Made by a program: the position numbers and the translations under genes
Notes under the pieces: generated by a model
Databases searched by the model: none
What the model was told of the DNA's origin: nothing
Seen by the model: only the letters and a program-made list of their open reading frames with translations
Part shown: positions 1 through 8,240 of the stretch, piece after piece
How the letters are laid out: the number at the start of each line of letters is the position of its first letter
How positions within the stretch are numbered: position 1 is the first letter of the stretch
NCBI RefSeq assembly: GCF_016894385.1
Contig: NZ_CP069811.1
Span: 844,501-908,500, forward strand
DNA: 64,000 nucleotides
Direction of reading: 5' to 3'
Source of the DNA: Cupriavidus oxalaticus
GTDB lineage: Bacteria > Pseudomonadota > Gammaproteobacteria > Burkholderiales > Burkholderiaceae

Positions 1-35
1 AGGACGTTGCCGCCCTTCAACAGGATCTGGTTCAT
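1..35 (-). CDS. 5' end of a probable amidohydrolase gene (partial)
   Basis: Only the first dozen codons are in the window. An ATG read leftward from 35 gives MNQILLKGGNVL, the kind of opening strand found at the N terminus of dihydroorotase or D-aminoacylase type amidohydrolases. The ATG follows the stop of the MFS gene by two bases, so the two genes are probably co-transcribed and translationally coupled. The family call rests on very few residues and is tentative. Confidence 0.4.
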   Translation of the reverse strand, partial: MNQILLKGGNV

Positions 36-37
36 GG

Positions 38-1339
38 TCATGCCTTGCGGAGGTAGGCCGGCTCGCGCACCAGCAGCGTGCCGGCGAAGCTGATGGCGGC
101 GGCGATCATCACGTAGAACGCGGGCGCCATGGTGCTGCCGGTGGTGGCGATCAGCCAAGTGATGATGAAGGAGGCGAAGCCGCCGAAGATGGTAACCGCC
201 AGGTTGTAGGCGACCGACAGGCCGGTCGACAGCACCTTGGCCGGGAACAGTTCGGAGAAGGCCGCCAGGATCGGGCCGGTGTAGCCGGCGATCAGCACGC
301 CGAAGACCAGCTGGAACACCAGCAGCGAGAACAGGCCGGGCACCTGGTTGATGAACACGTACATCGGCCAGGCCAGCACGAAGATCAGCGCTGCCGAGCC
401 CGACAGCAGGATGCGGCGGCCGAAGCGGTCGGCCAGGCGGCCCACCAGCGGCGCGAACACCAGGATCGCCATGCCGCCGACCATGCCGGCCACGAAGCCC
501 GACGACTGCGGCACCTTCAGCACCTTGACGGCGTAGGTCGGCATGTAGAACAGCAGCACGTAGGTGCACACCGTCCACAGGATCACCATCGAGAAGCTGG
601 CGGCGGTCTGGCGCGGGTAGTCGCGCAGCACTTCCTTCAGCGGCGAATCGGTCTTGTCCTTGGTCTGCTGGAACGTGGGCGTCTCATCGAGATGATGGCG
701 GATGTAGTAGCCCACCGGGCCGATCAGCATGCCGATCAGGAAGGGCAGGCGCCAGCCCCAGCTGTTCAGCGCCTCGGGCGGCAGCGACGAGGTGACGAAG
801 GTGCCGACCGCCGCGCCCAGCAGCACGGCCACGCCGATGCTGGCCTGGATCCAGCTGGAGTAGTAGGCACGCTCGCGCTCGGGCGCGTACTCGGTCAGGA
901 AGGCGGTGGCGCCGCCCATTTCTCCGCCGGCGGAGAAGCCCTGCAGCAGGCGCGCGAGCACGATCAGCATTGGCGCGAACAGGCCCACCTGATCGTAGGT
1001 CGGCGCGATGCCGATCAGCGTGGTGCCCACCGCCATCAGCAGGATGGTCAGCGACAGCGCCGCCTTGCGGCCGACGCGGTCGGCATAGATGCCGATGATG
1101 ATGCCGCCCACCGGCCGCATGAAGAAGCCGACGCCGAAGGTGGCGACGGCCAGCAGCAGCGACGACAGTTCGTCGCCGGTGGGAAAGAACAGCCGGGCGA
1201 TGATGACCGCAAAGAAGCTGTAGACGGTGAAATCGAACCACTCGAGACCGTTGCCGATCACGGTGGCAACGATGGCGCGGCGCCGCTGGCTGGCGCCGAT
1301 GGGCGCGCTCACGCGGTCAAGGGTTGGGTTGGCTTGCAT
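38..1339 (-). CDS. MFS transporter, metabolite:H+ symporter (MHS) type
   Basis: A 433-residue inner-membrane permease with about 12 hydrophobic segments. Residues 29-40 (GNGLEWFDFTVY) and 75-92 (RPVGGIIIGIYADRVGRK) are the TM1 and loop 2-3 signatures of the ProP/citrate/shikimate MHS subfamily, which imports organic acids or osmolytes with protons. The length is normal for the family. The next gene in the same direction starts two bases after this stop and looks like an amidohydrolase, so the substrate may be the compound that enzyme hydrolyses. The substrate cannot be read from sequence. Confidence 0.9.
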   Translation of the reverse strand: MQANPTLDRVSAPIGASQRRRAIVATVIGNGLEWFDFTVYSFFAVIIARLFFPTGDELSSLLLAVATFGVGFFMRPVGGIIIGIYADRVGRKAALSLTILLMAVGTTLIGIAPTYDQVGLFAPMLIVLARLLQGFSAGGEMGGATAFLTEYAPERERAYYSSWIQASIGVAVLLGAAVGTFVTSSLPPEALNSWGWRLPFLIGMLIGPVGYYIRHHLDETPTFQQTKDKTDSPLKEVLRDYPRQTAASFSMVILWTVCTYVLLFYMPTYAVKVLKVPQSSGFVAGMVGGMAILVFAPLVGRLADRFGRRILLSGSAALIFVLAWPMYVFINQVPGLFSLLVFQLVFGVLIAGYTGPILAAFSELFPAKVLSTGLSVAYNLAVTIFGGFASFIITWLIATTGSTMAPAFYVMIAAAISFAGTLLVREPAYLRKA

Positions 1340-1663
1340 GTCACTCCACTCCAGGCGACAGATCGGGGGCTAGGGGCTACGGGGATGCTGGGGCGCATCG
1401 GTAGGCAAGCCGATGATAGGTGTCGGCCCGATGATGAAAAAAACGATATCTGCGCATGGAGGCATGCGCGTAGCGCATGGCAGGGCGGGCGAAGCGGGCG
1501 GGGCCTCACAGCAAAGCCGCGCCGGGGCGAGGCTGGCGGGCAGCGGGGCGGAAAGCCTTGTGCCACGCCGCCGGCAAGGGCAGAACAGCGGATATCAGGG
1601 TTTGCACTGATGCCCGCGCAGGGCATGCGGGCCGCGCATGCCTCGGCCCCGGGGCGCCGGCGG
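1340..1663. other. Intergenic stretch without a recognisable gene
   Basis: These 324 bases lie between the tetR stop and the start of the MFS gene. They must hold the MFS promoter; an A-rich patch near 1435-1445 is the only AT-rich stretch. A hairpin near the tetR end is listed separately. I see no convincing small gene with a ribosome binding site. Confidence 0.5.
1622..1642 (-). terminator. Hairpin just downstream of tetR
   Basis: Arms GGCATGCG (1622-1629) and CGCATGCC (1635-1642) are perfect inverted repeats around a five-base loop, 22 bases past the tetR stop. No T-run follows on the minus strand, so if it ends transcription it is not a classic intrinsic terminator. Confidence 0.35.
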
Positions 1664-2311
1664 TCAGCCCGGCTCGCGCCGCAACCCGCGCCGCAGCGTC
1701 TCCACCAGCGCATTGCGCACCGCTCTTGCACTGGCATCGCTCATGCCGAACAGGTACTGCGCCGACACCCCGCGCATGGCGCCGATGATGGCCACCGATT
1801 CGGCCACCGGGTCGACATCGGCGCGGATATTGCCCGCTTCGATGCCGCGCCGGATATGCCCTTCCAGGATAGCGACCGACTCGCGGTTGAGCCGGTCCAG
1901 CGCGTCCGCCACCGCGCCGCGGGTGACCACGCTTTCCGACAGCAGCACGTGCAGCGCGCGCAGCGTGGTGTCGAGCGATGGGTGCCGGCCAACGTAGAAG
2001 CCGACGATCCCCAGCACGCTTTCCAGCCCCGGGGCCCAGTTGGCCACCTGCTGGCGCACGTCGCGCACATCCTTGCCGATCTGCTCGACCAGCGCCACCA
2101 GTAATTTTTCCTTGTGGCCGTAGTGGTGCGCGGCGAGGCCGCGGCTGTAGCCGGCGCGTTCGCCCACCTCGCCCAGGGTCAGGCCGGCGATGCCTTTCTC
2201 GCACACCAGCGCCATGGCGCTGTCCATGATCCGGCGCGCGGCCTCGTCGCGCCGCTCCTTCTGCGTGCGGCGCCGGGCGGGGGCCGGCGCGGCCCCGACT
2301 TCGGTCGTCAT
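1664..2311 (-). CDS. TetR/AcrR family transcriptional regulator
   Basis: A 215-residue repressor. A basic N-terminal tail leads into a TetR helix-turn-helix at about residues 44-66, with YSRGLAAHHYGHKEKL as the recognition helix and following turn, then an all-helical ligand domain. The ATG at 2311 is chosen because GGAG precedes it at good spacing and because upstream codons are not TetR-like. The gene diverges from the Bug receptor operon and the shared intergenic region carries a strong palindrome (2399-2424). It therefore probably represses that operon and itself, and is released by a carboxylate or acyl-CoA intermediate; the ligand is inferred only from context. Confidence 0.9.
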   Translation of the reverse strand: MTTEVGAAPAPARRRTQKERRDEAARRIMDSAMALVCEKGIAGLTLGEVGERAGYSRGLAAHHYGHKEKLLVALVEQIGKDVRDVRQQVANWAPGLESVLGIVGFYVGRHPSLDTTLRALHVLLSESVVTRGAVADALDRLNRESVAILEGHIRRGIEAGNIRADVDPVAESVAIIGAMRGVSAQYLFGMSDASARAVRNALVETLRRGLRREPG

Positions 2312-2398
2312 CTGTGTTCTCCGTGGGAATCTGCCGTGCACACGCCCGATGGTAACGCAGTGATGCTGGCATAACCCCGCGTGGCGCCTCGGGATTTC

Positions 2399-2424
2399 AC
2401 TTACTTGCTTATCAATAAGTAAGT
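2399..2424. promoter_or_regulatory. Palindromic operator between tetR and the Bug operon
   Basis: Perfect 8-bp inverted arms, ACTTACTT (2399-2406) and AAGTAAGT (2417-2424), flank a 10-bp AT-rich centre. Size and symmetry suit a TetR dimer site. It is the most AT-rich patch in this part of the window and lies between the two divergent start codons (2311 and 2503), so one bound repressor could block both promoters. Confidence 0.7.
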
Positions 2425-2502
2425 TATATGCTTCTCTGGCGGGCATGCCCGACCCATGGACAGACCGGCCCGTCACGACAAGAACACCAGGAGGAGACAG
2501 CT

Positions 2503-3504
2503 GTGACCGTAAGCGTTCCAAGCAGGAAGGCCGGTGCCGTGGCGATGACGGCATGCGCGCTGGGGTGGCTCGCAACCCCGGCGCTGGCCAGCCCGGCCGA
2601 GGCGGGCGACTACCCGAAGAAGCCGATCCACATGGTGGTGCCGTCCACCGCCGGGGCCGGCGCCGACATCCTGGCGCGGCTGGTCGCCGACAAGCTCGGC
2701 AAGACGCTGGGGCAGCCCGTGGTGGTGGAGAACAAGCCTGGCGCCAGCAGCGTGATCGGCACCACAGCGGTGGCGCGCGCCCAGCCGGACGGCTACACCA
2801 TCCTGTTCACCTGGACTGCGCTGATCCAGTCGTCGGTGCAGAAGACAAAGCCGCCATACGATGTCTTTGCCGACCTCGCGCCGGTCGCGGAAGTGGCGCG
2901 CTCCAGCTTCGTGCTGATCGGCGCCACATCGGCGCAGACCGGCAGCGTCAAGGACTTCATCGCCACGGCGAAGCAGCGCCCGGGCCAGTACAGCTATGGC
3001 TCGTACGGCAACGGCACCTCGTCGCATATCCTCGGCGAGCTGTTCAAGCAGAGCGCCGGCATCAGCATGGTCCACGTGCCGTACCGCGGCGGCGCGCCGT
3101 TGCTGTCGGACCTGCAGGCGGGCCATATCCCGGTGGCGTTCCTCGATCTCGCCAGCGCGCGAGCCAATGCCGGCAACGAGCGCATGAAGATGCTGGCGAT
3201 CACCAGCAGCGAACGGTCGCCGTATTTCAAGTCCACGCCGACCTTCGGCGAACTCGGCATCGGCGGGCTCGACCTGGAAGGCTGGTTCGGCATCCTCGCG
3301 CCAGGCAAGACCGATCCCGCCATCGTGCAGAAGCTGTCGGCGGCTGTGGGCAAGTCGTTGCGCGACCCCGGGGTGTCCCGGCGCATGGAGGAGCTGGGCG
3401 TGACGGTGGTCGGCAACAGCCCCGAGGAATTCACCGCCAAGCTGCGCCGCGACGAGGAGAAGTGGCGGACCGTCATTACCAACGCCGCCATCCGTGCCGA
3501 CTGA
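2503..3504 (+). CDS. Bug-family periplasmic solute receptor (TctC type)
   Basis: A 333-residue secreted binding protein. A GTG at 2503 is preceded by AGGAGGAGACAGCT, a much better start than any upstream ATG. A signal peptide ends near residue 29 (ATPALA). The mature protein opens with YPKKPIHMVVP and carries GAGADILAR, VVENKPGASSVIG and PDGYTILF, all typical of the Bug/tripartite tricarboxylate receptor family that binds carboxylates. No TctA/TctB membrane genes are adjacent, as is common for the large orphan Bug sets of Burkholderiales. It heads an operon with an acyl-CoA synthetase and an NMO-like flavoprotein, which hints at a carboxylate that is captured and then activated. Confidence 0.92.
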   Translation: MTVSVPSRKAGAVAMTACALGWLATPALASPAEAGDYPKKPIHMVVPSTAGAGADILARLVADKLGKTLGQPVVVENKPGASSVIGTTAVARAQPDGYTILFTWTALIQSSVQKTKPPYDVFADLAPVAEVARSSFVLIGATSAQTGSVKDFIATAKQRPGQYSYGSYGNGTSSHILGELFKQSAGISMVHVPYRGGAPLLSDLQAGHIPVAFLDLASARANAGNERMKMLAITSSERSPYFKSTPTFGELGIGGLDLEGWFGILAPGKTDPAIVQKLSAAVGKSLRDPGVSRRMEELGVTVVGNSPEEFTAKLRRDEEKWRTVITNAAIRAD

Positions 3505-3531
3505 GGCGCCGACCGATCCAGGACCCCGACG

Positions 3532-5082
3532 ATGATCCACGCTTCGCCTTCGTTCTTCACGCTCGCACTGGCGGCACTGCGCCGCTATCCCGAACGCATC
3601 GCGTTCCAGTGGGCCGGCGGCCGGCTGACTTACCGGCAGGCCACCAGCCTGATCGGCCGCTACCAGGCCGTGCTGGCGCGGCATGGCATCGGCGCCGGCG
3701 CGCGCGTGGCCCTGCTCAGCGCCAACCGTGCCGACAGCTGGTGCGCCGGCGTGGCGGTGCAGGGCCTGGGCGCCGCCGCCAGCTGGCTGCACCCGATGGG
3801 CTCGCTCGACGCGCATTGCTTCCAGATCGAGGATGCCGACGTCGCGGCAATCATCGTCGATGCCGCCGGTTACGGCCACCGCGCCGGCGAGATCGCCGCG
3901 CGCCTGCCGGGCAGCCGCATCCTGACCCTGGGCAGCGCGGATGCTGGCATCGACCTGGCGGCGCTGGCGGAGGCGGCCGGCGAGCCCGCGCCGGTCGACC
4001 AATCGTCGGCCAGCGCCATGGCCACGCTGTCCTATACCGGCGGCACTACCGGCCGGCCCAAGGGCGTGATGAAATCGGGCGGCGCCAACGGCCATGTCGC
4101 GCTGCAGATGCTGGCCCATTTCGACATGCCGCTGGCGCCGCGCTTCCTGGCGGTGGCGCCGATCACCCACGTCACCGGCACCAATGTCGTGCCGACGCTG
4201 CTGCGCGGCGGCACGGTCTACCTGATGGCGCGCTTCGACCCGGACGAGATGGCCGCCACCATTGCGCGCGAGCGCATCAATGCGACCATGATGGTGCCGA
4301 CCATGGTCTATGGGCTGCTCGACCATCCGCGCTTCGATGCCTGCGACCTGTCTTCGCTCGACACGCTGCTGTACGCCGGCGCGCCCATCTCGCGCCAGCG
4401 CCTGATCGAAGGCATCGAGCGCGTCGGCCCGGTGTTCTGCCAGCTCTATGGCCAGTCCGAATGCTCGCCGATGACCGCGCTGCGCAAGGCAGACCACGAC
4501 CTGGCGCAGCCGGCGCTGATGGATGCCTGCGGCTTTCCGCTGGCCGGCTGCGAGGTGCGCCTGCTCGACGACGACGACCGCGAGGTGGCAGCGGGCCGGC
4601 ATGGCGAGATCTGCGTGCGCAGCCCCGCCGCGATGAGCGGCTACTGGCGCCAGCCGGAACTGACGGAGCAGGCCTTTGCCGGCGGCTGGCTCCATACCGG
4701 GGACGTTGCCGTGGCCGATGAATGCGGGCGGCTTTACATCGTCGACCGCAAGAAGGACATGATCGTCAGCGGCGGCTTCAACGTCTATCCGCGCGAGGTG
4801 GAGGATGCGCTGGCCACGCACCCCGCGGTCAGCATGGGCGCGGTGATCGGCGTGCCGGATGCCAAATGGGGCGAGGCCGTGACCGCCTACGTGGTGCTGC
4901 GCGCCGGCAGGTCGGCGACGGCGGACGAGCTGATCCGGCACGTCAAGGCGCTCAAGGGCAGCGTCAATACGCCCAAGCGCGTCGAGATCGTCACGGCCCT
5001 GCCGCTGACGGCGCTGGGCAAGCTCGACAAGAAGGCGCTGCGCGCGCGCCACTGGAGCGGCCAGGGCCGCAACGTTGCCTGA
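3532..5082 (+). CDS. AMP-dependent acyl-CoA synthetase/ligase (ANL superfamily)
   Basis: A 516-residue ANL enzyme that forms an acyl-AMP and then an acyl-CoA. The P-loop YTGGTTGRPKG is at about residues 168-178, the YGQSE motif (A5) follows in the middle, and DRKKDMIVSGGFNVYPREVE is the hinge/A8 region. The conserved lysine is near residue 497 in GKLDKKALR. The length is normal for medium-chain or aryl acid ligases. It starts 27 bases after the Bug receptor stop with a modest AGGA site, so it belongs to the same operon. The acid substrate is unknown; the neighbouring receptor suggests an imported carboxylate. Confidence 0.92.
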   Translation: MIHASPSFFTLALAALRRYPERIAFQWAGGRLTYRQATSLIGRYQAVLARHGIGAGARVALLSANRADSWCAGVAVQGLGAAASWLHPMGSLDAHCFQIEDADVAAIIVDAAGYGHRAGEIAARLPGSRILTLGSADAGIDLAALAEAAGEPAPVDQSSASAMATLSYTGGTTGRPKGVMKSGGANGHVALQMLAHFDMPLAPRFLAVAPITHVTGTNVVPTLLRGGTVYLMARFDPDEMAATIARERINATMMVPTMVYGLLDHPRFDACDLSSLDTLLYAGAPISRQRLIEGIERVGPVFCQLYGQSECSPMTALRKADHDLAQPALMDACGFPLAGCEVRLLDDDDREVAAGRHGEICVRSPAAMSGYWRQPELTEQAFAGGWLHTGDVAVADECGRLYIVDRKKDMIVSGGFNVYPREVEDALATHPAVSMGAVIGVPDAKWGEAVTAYVVLRAGRSATADELIRHVKALKGSVNTPKRVEIVTALPLTALGKLDKKALRARHWSGQGRNVA

Positions 5083-5124
5083 TCCCGCAAACGCTTACCT
5101 GCCTGCATCGCTGCCTGCCTCGAT

Positions 5125-6126
5125 ATGAACGCTATCCTTGTGAACGCCGCTGCCTGCGGCCAGCGCCTGCCGCAATCGATCACCCGCCGCCTTTCGCTGC
5201 CGCTGATCGCCGCGCCGATGTTCCGCGTCTCGGGACCGGAGCTCGTGCTGGCCGCGTGCCGTGCCGGCGTGATCGGCTCGTTTCCCACGGCGAACTGCCG
5301 CTCGACCGAAGAACTCGACGCATGGATGACGCGCTTCGGCGCGGAACTCACGCCCGACGACGCGCCGGTCTGCCCCAACCTGATCATGCGCCGCGAGGCC
5401 TTGCAGCAGGAGCTGGACTGCCTGCTGCGCCACCGGGTCGAGATGGTCATCACCAGCGTGGGCGCGCCCGATGCCGTGGTCGGTCCGCTGCACGAGATCG
5501 GCTGCCTGGTGCTGGCCGACGTGGCCTCGGTGCGGCATGCGCGCAAGGCGGTGGCGGCCGGCGCCGACGGCCTGATCCTGCTGACCGCCGGCGCGGGCGG
5601 GCAGACCGGGTGGGCCAATGGCTTTGCCTTCGTGCGCGCGGTGCGGAGCTTCTTCGACGGGCCCGTGGTGCTGGCGGGCGGCATCTCCGACGCCGTGGGT
5701 TTGCTGTCGGCACAGGTACTGGGCTGCGACCTTGCCTACATGGGAACGCGCTTCATCGCCACGCTCGAAAGCATGGCCGTCGACGGGTACAAGGACATGC
5801 TGGTCAGCAGCGAGCTGGACGACGTGATGCTGTCGCGCGCCTTCACCGGGCTGGAAACCAACACGCTGCGTCCGTCGATCGTCGCCAGCGGCCTCGACCC
5901 GGCCAACCTGCCCACCGACATGACGCAGGAGCGCGCCGATGCGCTCTATGGCAGCCAGGGCTCGGCCGGCATCAGACGCTGGCGCGATATCTGGAGCGCG
6001 GGGCACTCGGTGTCCGGTGTCGCGCAGGTGGAGACGGTGGCAGAACTGGTGGCGCGCACGCGGCGGGAATTCGACGCGGCGCGCGCGGCGGCATGCCGGG
6101 CGCTGGCGCCGGACGCTTGCATCTGA
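5125..6126 (+). CDS. Nitronate monooxygenase-like FMN TIM-barrel oxidoreductase
   Basis: A 333-residue member of the 2-nitropropane dioxygenase/enoyl reductase FabK-like fold. Visible are the LIAAPMFRVSGPEL opening, ADVASVRHARKAVAAGADGL and the FMN phosphate loop VVLAGGISD followed by AYMGTRFIATLES. The family motif usually written GAGGHxG reads GAGGQTG here, so the histidine is Gln160. The His is thought to be catalytic in true nitronate monooxygenases, so activity on nitronates is doubtful. It is the third gene of the Bug/acyl-CoA ligase operon and may act on an acyl-CoA or related intermediate. Confidence 0.82.
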   Translation: MNAILVNAAACGQRLPQSITRRLSLPLIAAPMFRVSGPELVLAACRAGVIGSFPTANCRSTEELDAWMTRFGAELTPDDAPVCPNLIMRREALQQELDCLLRHRVEMVITSVGAPDAVVGPLHEIGCLVLADVASVRHARKAVAAGADGLILLTAGAGGQTGWANGFAFVRAVRSFFDGPVVLAGGISDAVGLLSAQVLGCDLAYMGTRFIATLESMAVDGYKDMLVSSELDDVMLSRAFTGLETNTLRPSIVASGLDPANLPTDMTQERADALYGSQGSAGIRRWRDIWSAGHSVSGVAQVETVAELVARTRREFDAARAAACRALAPDACI

Positions 6127-6159
6127 CGCCCGAGGCAGCGCCCCGCCCAAGCCGCCGCA

Positions 6160-7245
6160 CTACATCACCCGACCAAACCACCACAGCGACAGCAGCCCCC
6201 CCATCGCCGCCAGCAGCGCGCCCAGCGCGGCGAAGAACGCGGTGACCTCCACCTGGTCGCGCTTGTCGGAGGCCAGCTTCGCGTTGAGCGCGCTGTACAC
6301 CTTCTTCAGCTGGGCCGTATCCTCCAGCCGGAAGTACTCGGCGCCGGTTGCGTCCGCCACCTGCTTCAGCACTTTCTCGTCCAGCCGGACGCGGGACGAC
6401 ATGCCGTCGACCGACAGCACCACGCCCTCAGGCGTGCCGACGCCCACGGTATAGATGCGCACGCCGTAGGTGGCGGCAAGCTGCGCGGCCTGCAGCGCGC
6501 CCGGGCCGGCGTTGCTCTCGCCGTCGGAGAACAGGACGATCGCGCCCGCGCTGTACGAGCCGGGCGTGACGGCATCCGTGTCGCTGTCGCTGGAGGACGA
6601 GGAGGTGCTGCCCGAGGCCGGTGGCTTCCGCGACTGCGGCATGTCGTCGTTCATCAGGCGTTCCGCTTCGTTGGTGGCCTCCGGCAGCAGCGCGGTCAGC
6701 GCGATCAGCACGCCATTGCCCAGCGCCGTGCCGCCTTGCGGCTTCAGGCGCGCGATGGCGGCAGCCACGTCGTCCTTGCTGCGGCTGGGGGCTTGCGCCA
6801 AGGCCGCGGTGCCCGCCATCGCCACCACGCCGACGCTGACGCTGGCGGGCTGGTCTTCGAGCAAGACCCTGGCGGCCTGCTGCGCGGCGCGGATGCGGCT
6901 GGGCTTGATGTCCTGCGCGCGCATGCTGCCGGACAGGTCGATGACCAGGATCACGGTCTTGATGCGCGAGGGCAGGGTCAGCAGGGCCTGGGGCCGGGCG
7001 ATGGCGACGATCAGCGCGGTCAGCGCCAGCAGCGTCAGTGCCGGTGCCACATGGCGGCGCCAGCCGGCGCCGCCACGGACGGGCGCGCCGACAGACTTCA
7101 GCGCAGGGTATTGCACGGTCGCGCTCCGGCGGCGCGCGTCCAGCCACAGGTAGCCGCCCGCCAGCACCAGCACGGTCGCCAGCCCCCACAGCATGCTCGG
7201 CCACAGGAAGCTGAAGACGGGCAAGCGGCTGATCGCATCGGTCAT
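6160..7245 (-). CDS. Membrane VWA-domain protein, BatA-like (VWA1)
   Basis: A 361-residue protein with membrane helices at about 14-33 and 67-84, a von Willebrand A domain with a MIDAS site (DLSGS, residues 103-107), and a last helix near the C terminus. Basic residues between helices 1 and 2 (DARRRS, GWRRH) put that loop in the cytoplasm, so the VWA domain should face the periplasm. A Ser/Asp-rich insert, about residues 215-235, interrupts the domain before the FSDGES strand. The ATG overlaps the stop of the DUF58 gene as ATGA (7242-7245). It ends the S1C protease-MoxR-DUF58 operon and is a paralogue of the divergent VWA gene at 10253. Confidence 0.9.
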   Translation of the reverse strand: MTDAISRLPVFSFLWPSMLWGLATVLVLAGGYLWLDARRRSATVQYPALKSVGAPVRGGAGWRRHVAPALTLLALTALIVAIARPQALLTLPSRIKTVILVIDLSGSMRAQDIKPSRIRAAQQAARVLLEDQPASVSVGVVAMAGTAALAQAPSRSKDDVAAAIARLKPQGGTALGNGVLIALTALLPEATNEAERLMNDDMPQSRKPPASGSTSSSSSDSDTDAVTPGSYSAGAIVLFSDGESNAGPGALQAAQLAATYGVRIYTVGVGTPEGVVLSVDGMSSRVRLDEKVLKQVADATGAEYFRLEDTAQLKKVYSALNAKLASDKRDQVEVTAFFAALGALLAAMGGLLSLWWFGRVM

Positions 7246-8240
7246 GCGCCCCCCCTGGCGGTTCCTTGCCGGTGGCGCCGCTGGCGCGTGAAATTCAGCA
7301 GCGCCAGGTCCAGCCGGGCGTAGGTCGACAGCGTCAGGCACTGCACGCCGGCGCGCGCGAAGGCCTGGTGCAGCTCGGCCTCGCGCGCCTCGGCCGCGGC
7401 GGCGAAGCGCTTGCGGAAGGTCGGGTCATGCGTGTCGACGAAGATCTGCTCGGCGGTCTCGGCGTCCTGCAGCACCACCAGGCCCAGGTCGGGCAGGGCC
7501 AGCTCGAGCGGGTCGACCAGCCGCACCGCGACCACTTCATGGCGCCGTGCCAGCATGCCGAGCGATGCCTGCCAGCCCGTTGCGCTGATGAAATCGGACA
7601 CGACGAACACCACCGAGCGCCGCCTGGCAACCGCGCGTGCCTGCTCCAGCAGGTCGCGCAGGCGGGTATCGCCCGGGCAGGCCGCCGGCGTGGCATGCAT
7701 GCGGTCGAGCACGTGCAGCAGCTGGCGCCGGCCCGAACGCGCCGGGATCACGGTCGCAGCGTTGTCGGTGGCGCCGCCATAGAGCACCGCGCCGACGCGG
7801 TTGCCGTAGCGTGTCAGCAGCAGCGCGATCACGGCGGTGAAGTCGGTGAGCAGGTCGCGCTTGCGCACCGCGCCGGAGCCGAACTCGACCGATCCGCTCA
7901 GGTCCAGCACGAACCACGCGGAGACGTCGCGGTCTTCCTGGAACTCGCGCACGTGCGGGGTCTGCAGCCGCGCGGTCACGTTCCAGTCGATATGGCGCAC
8001 GTCGTCGCCGGGGCGGTATTCGCGCAGGTCGGCCAGGTCCAGCCCGAAGCCGCGGAACAGCGTGCGGTAGTCGCCCTGCAGCAGCCCGTCGAGGCGGCGC
8101 GCTACGGTCCATTCGAGCCGGCGCAGCAGCGCCTCGGTCTGCTTCGATCCGACCGCGGCCACCGCGGCGCTGGCGGCTGCGGGGACCGGCGGCGCAGCCT
8201 CCGCCTGCCGGCGTCGCCTAGCGCTCAGTCGCCCGAACAT
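7242..8240 (-). CDS. DUF58 domain protein, partner of MoxR
   Basis: A 332-residue soluble protein with no membrane segment. The DUF58 signature REYRPGDDVRHIDWNVTAR is at residues 73-91, followed by a VWA-like fold with its own DLSGS metal-site motif (113-117). DUF58 proteins are the usual gene neighbours of MoxR ATPases and are thought to act as adaptors between the ATPase and its client. The start lies inside the end of moxR (23-base overlap) and the stop overlaps the VWA1 start, so all three are translationally coupled. Confidence 0.92.
   Translation of the reverse strand: MFGRLSARRRRQAEAAPPVPAAASAAVAAVGSKQTEALLRRLEWTVARRLDGLLQGDYRTLFRGFGLDLADLREYRPGDDVRHIDWNVTARLQTPHVREFQEDRDVSAWFVLDLSGSVEFGSGAVRKRDLLTDFTAVIALLLTRYGNRVGAVLYGGATDNAATVIPARSGRRQLLHVLDRMHATPAACPGDTRLRDLLEQARAVARRRSVVFVVSDFISATGWQASLGMLARRHEVVAVRLVDPLELALPDLGLVVLQDAETAEQIFVDTHDPTFRKRFAAAAEAREAELHQAFARAGVQCLTLSTYARLDLALLNFTRQRRHRQGTARGGA

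Noticed and set aside
2473..5052. Long antisense open frame across the Bug receptor and ligase
   Set aside because: Same shadow effect; the sense frames carry clear family motifs.
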